From JAZSQZ01 sp045538175 (lineage in GTDB: Bacteria > Bacillota > Clostridia > Christensenellales > UBA1242), in the NCBI GenBank assembly GCA_045538175.1, contig JAZSQZ010000044.1, forward strand, positions 1-64,000: a stretch of DNA of 64,000 nt. Reading direction: 5' to 3'. The first letter of the stretch is position 1. Each line of letters opens with the position of its first letter. The notes beneath the pieces are model-generated. The model had not been told where the DNA came from. It searched no databases and saw only the letters and a program-made list of their open reading frames with translations. Below are positions 8,244-17,941 of the stretch, in pieces. The position numbers were made by a program, and so were the translations under genes.

Positions 8244-9156
8244 AAAGGAAGAAACCGTTGTTCTAGGTGAACAATCACCAAAGCCAAAGAAAATTCCAAC
8301 AAAAAAACAACTTAGAATCCGTTTTTGGTCAATTACAGCACTTATTGTTGTGGTTGCAGTGTTTTTGGGACAATTCGTTGGCAACTGGATTGTTGACAGT
8401 TACCTAAACAAATTTACCTTTGCAGGGGACGAGGCAATCCTTATGGAAACCGAAAGCACCATAAAAAAATGGAAAAACAAATCAATTGACAATATGACAC
8501 CTGTTGAAGCATTTGTTGTTGCACAATACAATCTTGAAAACAGCGAAAATTATTCAATGGTTATCGATGGTGAGATTATAGCAACAGTTCGTGGTATTTC
8601 AGTAAGTCAAAGTGTTTATTCTTATAACTATCGTATTGGCGATGACTATTACAACGAATACATAAGTAAAAGTAGTATGGTCGAAGTTGCAACTGGCTAT
8701 AAATACAACAAAAAAGAAAATGTTGTTCACACATTTAAGGGTGGTGCAGTTGATAAGACAACTGCTGTCTGGAAAGAATACTTAGACTTAACCTATGACG
8801 AATATAAAGAAAAATGTGGTATTTATGTTGGTCAAACAATCGACTATATCGTTTCAAGACAAACCGTAAACCAAGATAAGTGTGTTGCATTGCAAAAACA
8901 ATCAAACGGCAATTATGTGTTTACATTATCACTAAATAATTATGCAACTGTAAATTACACAAAGAAAATGGATTTCGTCGCAGGTACAAAAGCAGGGATA
9001 TTTTATGACATTGTCCTAAATGTCGAAGTTGACGAAAACTTAAATTTTGTAACAGTAAATATTGTTGAAGAATATACAGTTCCAAAATTCATCGCAACAG
9101 CAAAAGCAAATATGACACAAATTTATGATTTCGTGTCAAAACCTATTGAAAGATAG
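8233..9156 (+). CDS. Membrane-anchored extracellular protein of unknown function
   Basis: 307 residues: a cytoplasmic Lys-rich N-terminus of about 30 residues, one transmembrane helix (ITALIVVVAVFLGQFVGNWI, about 35-54), then a beta-rich outside domain with many Tyr, Val and Asn. The run YSMVIDGEIIATVRGISVSQ and the later alternating strands look like the half-barrel folds of LolA/LppX-type proteins, but I see no firm family motif. It overlaps the dead-transposase gene by 11 bases, has an AAAGGA box inside that gene, and is followed after 37 bases by the giant repeat protein. The three are therefore probably one operon. Confidence 0.75.
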   Translation: MKNKKEETVVLGEQSPKPKKIPTKKQLRIRFWSITALIVVVAVFLGQFVGNWIVDSYLNKFTFAGDEAILMETESTIKKWKNKSIDNMTPVEAFVVAQYNLENSENYSMVIDGEIIATVRGISVSQSVYSYNYRIGDDYYNEYISKSSMVEVATGYKYNKKENVVHTFKGGAVDKTTAVWKEYLDLTYDEYKEKCGIYVGQTIDYIVSRQTVNQDKCVALQKQSNGNYVFTLSLNNYATVNYTKKMDFVAGTKAGIFYDIVLNVEVDENLNFVTVNIVEEYTVPKFIATAKANMTQIYDFVSKPIER

Positions 9157-9193
9157 TTAAAAACCAAAAGAAAATTTCAAAAGGAGGAAAAGT

Positions 9194-12100
9194 ATGACAA
9201 AACTTAAAAGATTATTAAGTTATTCTGGCATATTCTTGCTAACAATGTGTTTAGCAGCAGGATTTGTTATACTTCAGTTTCTTTTTAGCAATAAAAATTC
9301 CGTACCAGAACTTGTGGTAAGTGCAGAAGACACAACTTTTTCACAAGTTCTAAATAAGGTTATGAATAGCGATAACATTTCAGCAGATTTTGATGTTACC
9401 GTTTCTTTTGGTGGCGAAAATTTAGAACTTGCAGGTGTTTTAGAACTTGACCTTGCAAAAATTCTAAATGCAGGGGACGATATCATAGGGGCTTTGGAAG
9501 TTTCAGTTGATTGCACCGTTTTAAGCAATGGCGAAATCCTTCCACTTACCATAAAAGTTAAAGAAGGTATGTGTTACACAACTGTTGCAAACAACCAACT
9601 TAAATTTAAACTTACAGACACAATGCAAAATGTTGGCACAATCCTAACTTTGATTGGTGTCGAAATTCCAACAGGCGACATAATGGCAGACTTTGATATG
9701 TCAAACCTTATGGGTCTTATGGAAAATGTTACAACCGAAACAACAGAAAATGGATACAAAATCTTAATTCCTTTATTTGATTATGGCACAGCAGAAATAA
9801 TTGCTGACAAAGAATATAACATTACAGAAATTAACTTAAACGAACTTTCAATTGAAGGCGTTGTTGCAACAGTTCAATTAAAAGTCGAAACTGACAAAGA
9901 AAACTTCGAAATCCCTGTTTTAGACGAAGAAGCAAACGGCTTAGATGTTTCAAATCTTATGAAGTTTGTAACAGCAGTTTCAAACATTGTTTCAGACAAA
10001 CAAGTCGCTGGCAACCTTACACTTAAAACAAAGCATTTTGAAAACAGTTTTGATTTCGGTGCTAATTTTAACAACAGAAATTATGCTTATCTTACAAGCA
10101 ATATCCTAGGAAAAGAATTACAAGTTTTAGCAAACGACGATAATGTATATCTTGCATTTAACGACTTTAAGTTTAAGGCAAGTTATGGCGAAATTATGTC
10201 AGTTGTAAACTTTGTAAAAGACTATATCGAAACTTTAACAAATGTTTCAATTGAAGAAGAAGTACAAAATCAATTAGATAACTTAAATCAAGAAAACTTA
10301 ACAATAAGTGATATATTCGAAAAATTAAACATTGTTAGCGTTGATGTAAAAGATATCTTAAGTGCTTTAACATTTGAAAACGATGGTAACACTTTAGTGT
10401 TTGATTACAAAGGTGTAAAACTTGTTTTTGCACTAAACGAAAACCAACTTTCAACAATTGATTTTTCATATGGCGACTATGCAATTTCAATCGACCTAAA
10501 TGGTACATTGCAAGAAATTGAAGTTGTTGACAGCGAATATGTAAACTATACATTCTATCAAGAAATTTACAACAGAATAAAAACATTTGTTTCAAGTAAA
10601 AAAGTTGCACTTAAAACAGCAGTTGTTTTAGGTGAAAACGAATATGTTGTTGATATTAAAACAGACTTAAATAAAGGCTTTGATATTGAACTTAAAACAG
10701 AAATCTTAGATTACAACATTAAAGTAAATGTACTTGATAATATCTTATACCTACAATTAAACGAACAAAAAGTTTCATACGCTCTAAAGAGTGGTGAAAA
10801 CTTAGCAAATATTTTAGGTGGTGTTTTAAAAACACTAGACATTGAAAACCTAGAAGAGAATGCTAAGGGTGAAGTTGAAAAACTTACACAAGAACTTGGC
10901 GAAATGTTAAATCAACTTTTAAATATAACAGAAGAACAAGTTTTTGAAATTCTTTCTTACTTTGCTCTAAACTACATTAACAACAATCAAGTTGACACAA
11001 ATATTGATAACTACAAAGTATCTTTTGCAGTTGCAAACGACAACTTGCTTGATGTATTGGTTGAATATAAAGATGTAAAAGTCTTAGTTAATGTTAGTGA
11101 TAAAGATTGGAACTTTGAATTAAACAAGGAAGAATATGTTGCAGTTGACAACATCAACTCAGTTGTAAACACAGTTGTTGAAATTGTTAACAACAAACAA
11201 GTAACCCTTACAGGAAACGTAACATACAAAACATTGACCTTACCTGTAACAATCAAAGCAGATTTTAATGCAAACTATGTAGAATTTAATACAACCGTTT
11301 TAGAAAAAGATATTTGCCTTGTTTATACAAACGATAAAGTATACTTAACTGTTGACGACCTAAAAGTTATGGCAACAACAAGCGAAATTTCTTCACTTGT
11401 AAATATGCTTATCGAAGTTTTAAATTCAAATGGTGCAAATATCAATGTTGAAGAAATTACAACAAAGGTAAACGAAGCAACAGAAAAAATTAGTGACACA
11501 ACTTTAACAAATATCTCAATTTTAGATATCTTAAAAACATTAAAACTTACAAATCAAAACAAAGATAATTTAACTGTAAGTTATAATGATGTTACAGTTT
11601 CTCTAAATCAAACAGACGGTAAATTAGGTAATATCAACTTTACAATGCCATCTGTTGTAGCAAACTTTGATATTTCTACAACAGCAACAAAGAAGACTTT
11701 TGTTGATAACGATTATGTAAAAGTTGCAGAAATCGAAAACATTTACAACAAAGTAAAAGCAATTGTAGACGCAAGAGCAATGAATATTGTTGCAGATGTT
11801 AAATACGGCGATTACGAATTTAAAGGTAGTATTTCATTAGACTTAAGCGACTTAAATGATCCAAAACTTAGAATATATAATGCATACTTTAATGAATACA
11901 AGGTTGATATTACATATATTGGCAACACATTATATGCAAAAATCAACGAACTTAAAGTATATCTTGCAGTCGACCTTGATAATATTCAAGACGTATTAGA
12001 TAAAGTCGGTTATGCTTATAACAACTTTACAAACAGCAACCTTGATATTCCAAACATCAAAGCAATGATTGATGACTATAAGCAAATGTTTGAAGATATA

Positions 12101-14572
12101 TTAAACAGCACAGAAGACTTTGATTTTGAAGACTTTATGGACATCTATAATAAGATAACATTAAATAGTATTTCAAAATTTAAAGTTGATGGCGTTTATG
12201 ACAATATCAAGTTGATAGCAGAAATCAACGGGGCAAACTTAGTTGATGTCAATGTTGAATTTGATGACGTTAAAGCAAATGTTTCTATCGACAAAAAACA
12301 AACAGCAATTTATGTCCCTGACCTTACAGATTATTCTAACTTAAATCCTGTTGTTGATATCTTAGGCAAAGTTACAGATACTTTCTCAACAAAGAAATTT
12401 GGTTTGTCTACAACAATCGAAGTTATGGGCGAAAAAATCTCAATCACAGGTTATGCAGACTTAAGCGACTTTGAAAATGGTCCTAAAGTATTTGCAACAG
12501 CAACAATTGCAAACACACCTGTATATATCACATATTTTGAAGAAGTATTCTACTTTGAAGCAAAGGGCTTAAAGATGAGCGCAACTTTAAGTGAACTTCA
12601 ACAACTTTTCGAAGTAGATATTAAGAAGTTTATCGAAACAACCTTAGACGAAACATTAAAGGGAATTGAAAATGATATTAGTGCAATGTTAGAAAGTTTA
12701 GATATTCTTGACTCAGTCGTAAAAGAAGAAAACGGACTTACACTTTGCACATCAATGGGTCTTGACTTAACATTTGTAGAAAGCGCCTCAAAGATTGAAA
12801 CTATTGTTGTTGATTATGACGATATCGGTCTTAACGCAACCTTAAATGTTTTGGGTTACACAGGTACAATATCAAAACCAAGTGGAGAATTCACTGTTTA
12901 TAAAAATGGTATCAAACTTATGAACACATTTATTGATTTTGTCACAAACGAAACCTTTAATGTTGCAATAAGTGGTACTGCTGCAAGTGAAGCACTCGAT
13001 TTTGTATTTGATATCAAACAAAAAGATGCATATATCACATCAATCAATGCAAAAGGTTCAATCGGTACAGGTACAAATCTTCAAATCGGTTACCTTGGCG
13101 AAGAGAAGTATATCTTAGTCAATGGCAATAAGGTTTATGATTACACCGAAGAACAAGCACAAACTAATACCGTTTATACAAATCCAAGTTTTGTTTTTGT
13201 CGATTATAACGGCTTAAAAATCAAACTCGACACATTACTCGTTGATAAGATTATAGGATTTGTTACAGGCTTGTTTAATATAGATTTAAGTGTTGTATAC
13301 GACCTTCTAAATGTAAATATTCCAAGTTATGATATGGAAGTTATGCAAGGTTTAGTTACAGGATATGACACAGAAGTCAAACTTCCTGTTGACGAAAATT
13401 CTGGTTTAGAAGAAACATTAAATCTTTTAGAATCAATCAATCTTTCAATGGACGGCACAATCTTAACCGTATCATTAACTGACGGTGGAAAGGCAATTGT
13501 AAAAACAGAAGTTGTCGATGGCGTAACACGTATTGCAACACTCGAACTTGTAGATGTTGCTATGGGTGAAGACAAAATCAATCTTCTTATCGATTTCTAT
13601 TGCGAACTTCCTAGTGATATGTCAAGCATTCCATCAAGAGACGATGCAGCATATATGGACCTTAGCACAATTGGAAATTTCTTAGAAACTCTTGTAGATA
13701 CAGTAAACTTTAAGAGATACAAAATCCAAGGTGTTGCAACAATTGTTTTAGGAGACTCAGCAACACTTACAGCAATTGATGTTTTCGCAGATATTCAACT
13801 TATAAAAACAGAAAAATCTGATGGAACTTATGTCTGGAAACCATATATTGTTGCATGGCTTAAGAACTTGCCAGATAGTAATGATGGTATAGTTTCTAGT
13901 ATTGCAATTGAAAAAGCCGCAAGAGAAAATGATGCAACAAATCACCAAACAAGGCTTTATATCGACAGTAATGGTATTTATGTTTATAGAACCGTATACA
14001 AATATGTAAAAGTACAAACTGGAAAGAACTGGTTGGGTTTGCCAACATACGAAAATGTTTATGGTACGCATGTCCTTTCAAAGAAAAAGTTTGGATTTGA
14101 TGCATTTAGTTCAACAGATGGTATGGTTGACTTTATGAATACAGTTATCGGTCTTAGCAACACTATGGAGTGGGTTATCGAAACCGCATTTAAAAACCCA
14201 ACAACACCTAACGATTATTCGCCAGAAAAAATGTTCTATAATGATGTTGCAAACAATAAGCGTTCATATGTTTATAATGGCAGATACAATTTGTTGTTTA
14301 ATGGTAAATATCTACTAAACAATACAGCTATCGGTGACTTAAGTGTTGATATTGGTACAGAAGTTATGGGTGATGGTAATGATTACTTGGCAAGCCTTAA
14401 TTTTACAATGAATGCAAGCATTGTAAACATTAAGTTGTCTGATACAAGGTTGATTGACTATATCAGCCATTCAAGTTATCCAACAATTAATGCTGATATT
14501 GGAAACGAATTAGCACAACTTAAAAATGGTACAACAAGTTTTGAGGCATATTTCAATGCACTTGCAAGTTAA
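9194..14572 (+). CDS. Giant secreted or anchored protein with about eight tandem beta-rich modules
   Basis: 1792 residues with a strong AAAGGAGG box. The N-terminus has a signal or anchor segment (about 8-30, GIFLLTMCLAAGFVILQFLF) and no other membrane helix. The rest is acidic and built of about eight diverged modules of roughly 200 residues. Each opens with an amphipathic helix followed by strands: compare VNTVVEIVNNKQVTLTGNV, NKVKAIVDARAMNIVADV, GKVTDTFSTKKFGLSTTI and ETLVDTVNFKRYKIQGVA. Each continues with a motif like DKVYLTVDDLKVMATTSE and a second helix. There is almost no Cys or Trp before the last module. The architecture suggests tandem LolA/LppX-like lipid-binding clams or adhesin modules; this is inference and no named domain is certain. 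Confidence 0.75.
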   Translation: MTKLKRLLSYSGIFLLTMCLAAGFVILQFLFSNKNSVPELVVSAEDTTFSQVLNKVMNSDNISADFDVTVSFGGENLELAGVLELDLAKILNAGDDIIGALEVSVDCTVLSNGEILPLTIKVKEGMCYTTVANNQLKFKLTDTMQNVGTILTLIGVEIPTGDIMADFDMSNLMGLMENVTTETTENGYKILIPLFDYGTAEIIADKEYNITEINLNELSIEGVVATVQLKVETDKENFEIPVLDEEANGLDVSNLMKFVTAVSNIVSDKQVAGNLTLKTKHFENSFDFGANFNNRNYAYLTSNILGKELQVLANDDNVYLAFNDFKFKASYGEIMSVVNFVKDYIETLTNVSIEEEVQNQLDNLNQENLTISDIFEKLNIVSVDVKDILSALTFENDGNTLVFDYKGVKLVFALNENQLSTIDFSYGDYAISIDLNGTLQEIEVVDSEYVNYTFYQEIYNRIKTFVSSKKVALKTAVVLGENEYVVDIKTDLNKGFDIELKTEILDYNIKVNVLDNILYLQLNEQKVSYALKSGENLANILGGVLKTLDIENLEENAKGEVEKLTQELGEMLNQLLNITEEQVFEILSYFALNYINNNQVDTNIDNYKVSFAVANDNLLDVLVEYKDVKVLVNVSDKDWNFELNKEEYVAVDNINSVVNTVVEIVNNKQVTLTGNVTYKTLTLPVTIKADFNANYVEFNTTVLEKDICLVYTNDKVYLTVDDLKVMATTSEISSLVNMLIEVLNSNGANINVEEITTKVNEATEKISDTTLTNISILDILKTLKLTNQNKDNLTVSYNDVTVSLNQTDGKLGNINFTMPSVVANFDISTTATKKTFVDNDYVKVAEIENIYNKVKAIVDARAMNIVADVKYGDYEFKGSISLDLSDLNDPKLRIYNAYFNEYKVDITYIGNTLYAKINELKVYLAVDLDNIQDVLDKVGYAYNNFTNSNLDIPNIKAMIDDYKQMFEDILNSTEDFDFEDFMDIYNKITLNSISKFKVDGVYDNIKLIAEINGANLVDVNVEFDDVKANVSIDKKQTAIYVPDLTDYSNLNPVVDILGKVTDTFSTKKFGLSTTIEVMGEKISITGYADLSDFENGPKVFATATIANTPVYITYFEEVFYFEAKGLKMSATLSELQQLFEVDIKKFIETTLDETLKGIENDISAMLESLDILDSVVKEENGLTLCTSMGLDLTFVESASKIETIVVDYDDIGLNATLNVLGYTGTISKPSGEFTVYKNGIKLMNTFIDFVTNETFNVAISGTAASEALDFVFDIKQKDAYITSINAKGSIGTGTNLQIGYLGEEKYILVNGNKVYDYTEEQAQTNTVYTNPSFVFVDYNGLKIKLDTLLVDKIIGFVTGLFNIDLSVVYDLLNVNIPSYDMEVMQGLVTGYDTEVKLPVDENSGLEETLNLLESINLSMDGTILTVSLTDGGKAIVKTEVVDGVTRIATLELVDVAMGEDKINLLIDFYCELPSDMSSIPSRDDAAYMDLSTIGNFLETLVDTVNFKRYKIQGVATIVLGDSATLTAIDVFADIQLIKTEKSDGTYVWKPYIVAWLKNLPDSNDGIVSSIAIEKAARENDATNHQTRLYIDSNGIYVYRTVYKYVKVQTGKNWLGLPTYENVYGTHVLSKKKFGFDAFSSTDGMVDFMNTVIGLSNTMEWVIETAFKNPTTPNDYSPEKMFYNDVANNKRSYVYNGRYNLLFNGKYLLNNTAIGDLSVDIGTEVMGDGNDYLASLNFTMNASIVNIKLSDTRLIDYISHSSYPTINADIGNELAQLKNGTTSFEAYFNALAS

Positions 14573-14576
14573 TTTT

Positions 14577-14610
14577 AAAAACTACTCTATGAAATTGGGG
14601 TAGTTTTTTC
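14577..14610 (+). terminator. Terminator after the giant repeat gene
   Basis: AAAACTACTC / GGGGTAGTTTT stem with a loop of about 10 bases and a TTTTTT tail. It closes the putative three-gene operon before the SpoIIP-like gene. Confidence 0.75.
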
Positions 14611-14651
14611 TTTTTATAAATATTTTATAATTACTTGCAAAAACTATTTAT

Positions 14652-15926
14652 ATGAAAAAAATCGCAAGTATTTTACTGTTTTTGTTTGTTTTTGCCTTAA
14701 ATTTGCCCCAAATTTCGCCTGCAATGGCTGAAAACGACACAAACAAAGAAAGTTATAATGAACTAAATTACGCCTTAGACGAAGAAAATGGTGGGGGAAT
14801 TGTTTACAACTTTTTAGTGTTTGACGAAGAAGGAAATTTGATTTTTGAAAGGTCAAATGTTGAACTTGGAGATATAATTATCACAAAAGATTTCAACAAA
14901 TATGAGATTGTCGATATTGATATCACAACAAAAATTGCAAAAGCAAAATTTGTTGAGAAAATAAAAAAACCACAAATTGTTAAAAAACAAAATGGACCAA
15001 AAACAAATGATGTTGTTGACAAAAAAATAGGTTTGTATATGACGCACAACGACGAAAGTTTTGTTATAGGTGACGGGGTGTCAAGCATAAATGGTGCAGG
15101 TGGAATTCACGATATTGCAAAAACAATTTCAACCGAGATGTCAAAACTTGGCATAAAAACAACTTTAGACGAAACCATACATAACCCACACAATTCTCTT
15201 GCTTATTCTAGAAGCGAAAAAACTGCAAAAAAACTTAAAAATATGGGTGTTGATGCTCTTTTTGATATCCATAGAGATGGTGTTGCAAGGTCTGTTTACG
15301 TAAAAAACATTGATGGGGTAGATAGGTGTAAGGTAAGAATTGTCGTAGGGCAGGCAAACCCAAATAAAGATATCAACCTAGAATTTGCAACATATCTTTT
15401 TGCAGTTGCAGAAGAGTATTGTCCGTGGTTATTTTTAGATATTTACCTAGCAAAAGGGCATTATAATCAGTCGCTTAGCCCAAAGTCGCTTTTGTTTGAA
15501 ATGGGCACATATCTTGCCGAAAAAGATTTGGTTAAAAACACAGTGCCTTACCTTGTGTCCGTTATAAACACAACGCTATATTCAGCAACCGTTGAAGATA
15601 CAAATTCTGCACCAAATGACGATAAAAACGAAGTTATTGATAGTGGAAATATTGAAAACGGTGGTAGCAATATAACACCTGATATAAATAATAATGTAGA
15701 TAGTAAAACACCAATTGATAAAATTGTTATCGATAACAACATAGCACAAGAAAACACTATTTCTAATATACTAGATAGTAAGGTGGAAAGTGGTGGAAAA
15801 GTGGATATCTTAAGACTAATTTTAAGAATTGTTTTATTTTTAAATGTTACCGTAGGTATACTTTTCGTGCTTTATTATTTTTATATTAGAAGGAAAGAAG
15901 AAAAACAGAAAAGAAGAGAAAAATAA
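14652..15926 (+). CDS. SpoIIP-like peptidoglycan amidase, membrane-anchored
   Basis: 424 residues with a signal peptide ending near ISPAMA. A SpoIIP-type amidase domain covers about residues 125-310: MTHNDE for the first His/Glu pair, SLAYSRS, DALFDIHRDG, IVVGQANPN, YNQSLSPKSLLFEMG. These match stage II sporulation protein P, which degrades septal peptidoglycan during engulfment. After a low-complexity Asn/Asp linker comes a C-terminal membrane helix (about 392-412) and a basic tail; canonical SpoIIP is anchored at the N-terminus, so the topology is unusual. A TATAAT box lies 20 bases before the ATG and no Shine-Dalgarno is visible. It could be a vegetative wall hydrolase linked to the giant surface protein upstream. 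Confidence 0.8.
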   Translation: MKKIASILLFLFVFALNLPQISPAMAENDTNKESYNELNYALDEENGGGIVYNFLVFDEEGNLIFERSNVELGDIIITKDFNKYEIVDIDITTKIAKAKFVEKIKKPQIVKKQNGPKTNDVVDKKIGLYMTHNDESFVIGDGVSSINGAGGIHDIAKTISTEMSKLGIKTTLDETIHNPHNSLAYSRSEKTAKKLKNMGVDALFDIHRDGVARSVYVKNIDGVDRCKVRIVVGQANPNKDINLEFATYLFAVAEEYCPWLFLDIYLAKGHYNQSLSPKSLLFEMGTYLAEKDLVKNTVPYLVSVINTTLYSATVEDTNSAPNDDKNEVIDSGNIENGGSNITPDINNNVDSKTPIDKIVIDNNIAQENTISNILDSKVESGGKVDILRLILRIVLFLNVTVGILFVLYYFYIRRKEEKQKRREK

Positions 15927-15965
15927 GTATTTTTTTTAAATAAAAAATTAGGGTAAAAGTAATAG

Positions 15966-15994
15966 AAAAAACACAAAAGTTTTTGTGTTTTTTT
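15966..15994 (+). terminator. Terminator after the SpoIIP-like gene
   Basis: AAACACAAAA-GT-TTTTGTGTTT hairpin followed by T-run, 40 bases after the stop. Confidence 0.8.
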
Positions 15995-16072
15995 GTTGTA
16001 AAGTGAAACTATTTTCTTTACAAACATAGTCATTTGTGCTATTATTTTTCTTGTTTTAAAAGGAAGAATTTT

Positions 16073-16942
16073 ATGGAAAACGAAAAGAAAAGTTTTGGTG
16101 TAAAACTTAAAGAGTTTTTAAAATCATTTACACCTTATCAAATTATTTATCTATCATCAGTTTTTGTTCTTGTTGCACTTTTTGCAATATTCTTACCAGA
16201 AGAAATGCTTGAAGATATGAGCAATCCTTTGGTTATCACTTGTTCTGTCATTGCTGTCCTTGCAAACCCTGTTTGCGAACTTTTGATTGCAAAGCAAAGC
16301 AAATGGAACTTTATTGTATCAATCCTATTTATTGAAATTACAGAGTCAATCTTATATTTCTCACTTGGATATTATTCAGTTGCTTTAATCTCAGTTATTT
16401 TCTGGGTACCTATTGACATTATTTCATTTATCGATTGGCACAAACACCCTGATAGAGAAGAAGAAGTTTTAACCGAAGTTAGACGCCTTAATTGGTGGCA
16501 AGATATTATCGTTGTTGGTTTAATCTTTGCTTTTGGTTTTGGTGTTGGCTACCTATTAACTTTAATCCCAGGGGCAGAGGACACATATCTTGACGCATTT
16601 GTAAGTGCTGTTGGTATGGCAAACGGTATTTTGATTTTACTTAGATACAACGAACAATGGATTGCTTGGTTTATCACACTTATCTTAGATGCAGCACTTA
16701 TGATTGTAAGTGGAAGTTACATTATGCTTATCACAATCGCAGCAATGATGGTAAACACTATCTATGGTTTTGTAAAATGGTTTATCTACACAAGCAAACA
16801 AAAGAAATTAGCACAAGAAAACATTGAAACAAAAGAAGACGCAGTCAAAGAAGAAAACAGTACTGAAAAAACTGAAGAAAAAACTGAAGAAAAAAATGTA
16901 AGCGAAAAGAAAGAAAAAAAACAAAAAGCAAAAAATAACTAA
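16073..16942 (+). CDS. pnuC: PnuC-family nicotinamide riboside transporter
   Basis: 289-residue integral membrane protein with about seven hydrophobic helices. The aromatic-rich pattern (WKFIVSILFIE-like helix, NWWQDIIVVGLIF, RYNEQWIAWFITLILD) and ordering fit PnuC, which imports nicotinamide riboside for NAD synthesis. An in-frame upstream ATG exists, but AAAAGGAAG just before this ATG decides the start. The C-terminal tail of about 50 residues is a Lys/Glu repeat and cytoplasmic. Confidence 0.8.
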   Translation: MENEKKSFGVKLKEFLKSFTPYQIIYLSSVFVLVALFAIFLPEEMLEDMSNPLVITCSVIAVLANPVCELLIAKQSKWNFIVSILFIEITESILYFSLGYYSVALISVIFWVPIDIISFIDWHKHPDREEEVLTEVRRLNWWQDIIVVGLIFAFGFGVGYLLTLIPGAEDTYLDAFVSAVGMANGILILLRYNEQWIAWFITLILDAALMIVSGSYIMLITIAAMMVNTIYGFVKWFIYTSKQKKLAQENIETKEDAVKEENSTEKTEEKTEEKNVSEKKEKKQKAKNN

Positions 16943-16947
16943 AAATA

Positions 16948-16978
16948 AAAACGACTAAGAAAACTTAGTCGTTTTTTT
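16948..16978. terminator. Bidirectional terminator between pnuC and ispH
   Basis: ACGACTAAG-AAAA-CTTAGTCGT perfect stem with A-run on one side and T-run on the other, placed between two convergent stops only 34 bases apart. Confidence 0.9.
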
Positions 16979-17855
16979 AATTTAGAATTTTGTTTAGGTT
17001 GTCTTTAACTTTTAAAATATCTTCTTGCATAGTTGAAGCGCCTGCTGTTATGCCGATTGTTTTTGCAAAAGATAATTCTTCTTTGTTTATATCAAAAACT
17101 TCATTAGGGTCTTCAATCTTGTATGTTTTTGTGTAGTTTGATATGTTTAAAAACAACTCTTTTGTGTTGCTTGAGTTTTTGCCCCCTATTACAAACATAA
17201 TGTCACATTTTTTTGCTAACACTACGCTTGCATCGTTTATGTTTTTTTGTGCATTACAAATTGTGTTTTTAAATTCAAAAACCTTATTTTCTTTTTCAAG
17301 TTTGTTTTTTATTTTTTCGATAAACAAACTTGCCTTGTCTTTTGAAAATGTTGTTTGCACTGCAAGAAAATATTTATCAAAACCAAGGTCAATATTTTCG
17401 ATTTCGCTTTCGTCTTCAATCAAAATTGGGTTTTCGCACCACCCAGATGTGCCCCTAACTTCAGGGTGTATAGGTTTAGCGTCAAAACCGTGTTTTCCGA
17501 TTAGAATAATCTTAAAACCTTCGCTTTGTTTTTTCTCGACAAGTTTGTTTATTGCCAAAACGTTTGGGCAAGTGCAATCAAGATATTTTATGTTGTTGTC
17601 TTCAAAATATTTATAAGTGTCCTTTGGTTCTCCGTGGGCACGAATAATAACAAAGTCGTCTTTTGTTATATCTTCTAAGTTTTCTTTTGTTAAAGCGCCA
17701 TTTTCTTCTAGGTGTTTTTTTACTGTTTTATTGTGTAAAATTTCTTTAAACAAAACGACGTTTTTTTCTTTTTTTATTGTGTTAAAAGTTTCTGTTATTG
17801 CTCTGTTTGAACCATAACACAATCCGCATACAGGGGATATTTCAATGTTTACCAT
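16977..17855 (-). CDS. ispH: 4-hydroxy-3-methylbut-2-enyl diphosphate reductase IspH
   Basis: 292 residues; last enzyme of the MEP isoprenoid pathway, reducing HMBPP to IPP and DMAPP at a 4Fe-4S cluster. The three cluster cysteines lie in CGLCYGSNRA, DCTCPNV and NTICNAQ. Conserved IIRAHGEP, GKHGFDAKPIHPEVRG, VQTTFSKDK and GGKNSSNTKEL are present. The first motif differs from the usual GFCxGVxRA. The longer reading frame adds 32 residues upstream, but GGAG 5 bases before this ATG fixes the start. It stands alone, unlike the ispH-rpsA fusions of some Clostridia. Confidence 0.95.
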   Translation of the reverse strand: MVNIEISPVCGLCYGSNRAITETFNTIKKEKNVVLFKEILHNKTVKKHLEENGALTKENLEDITKDDFVIIRAHGEPKDTYKYFEDNNIKYLDCTCPNVLAINKLVEKKQSEGFKIILIGKHGFDAKPIHPEVRGTSGWCENPILIEDESEIENIDLGFDKYFLAVQTTFSKDKASLFIEKIKNKLEKENKVFEFKNTICNAQKNINDASVVLAKKCDIMFVIGGKNSSNTKELFLNISNYTKTYKIEDPNEVFDINKEELSFAKTIGITAGASTMQEDILKVKDNLNKILN

Positions 17856-17906
17856 AATTACTCCTACAATCATTATACAAAAAATTTTCAAATCATAAAA
17901 CAATAA

Positions 17907-17935
17907 TTGACAAAATTTTACCCCTTTTTTATAAT
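17907..17935 (+). promoter_or_regulatory. Perfect promoter driving a predicted leaderless mRNA
   Basis: TTGACA (17907-17912), 17-base spacer, TATAAT (17930-17935), then GTCCGT and the ATG at 17942. The predicted +1 is the A of ATG. No Shine-Dalgarno sequence can exist on such a transcript. Confidence 0.8.
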
Positions 17936-17941
17936 GTCCGT

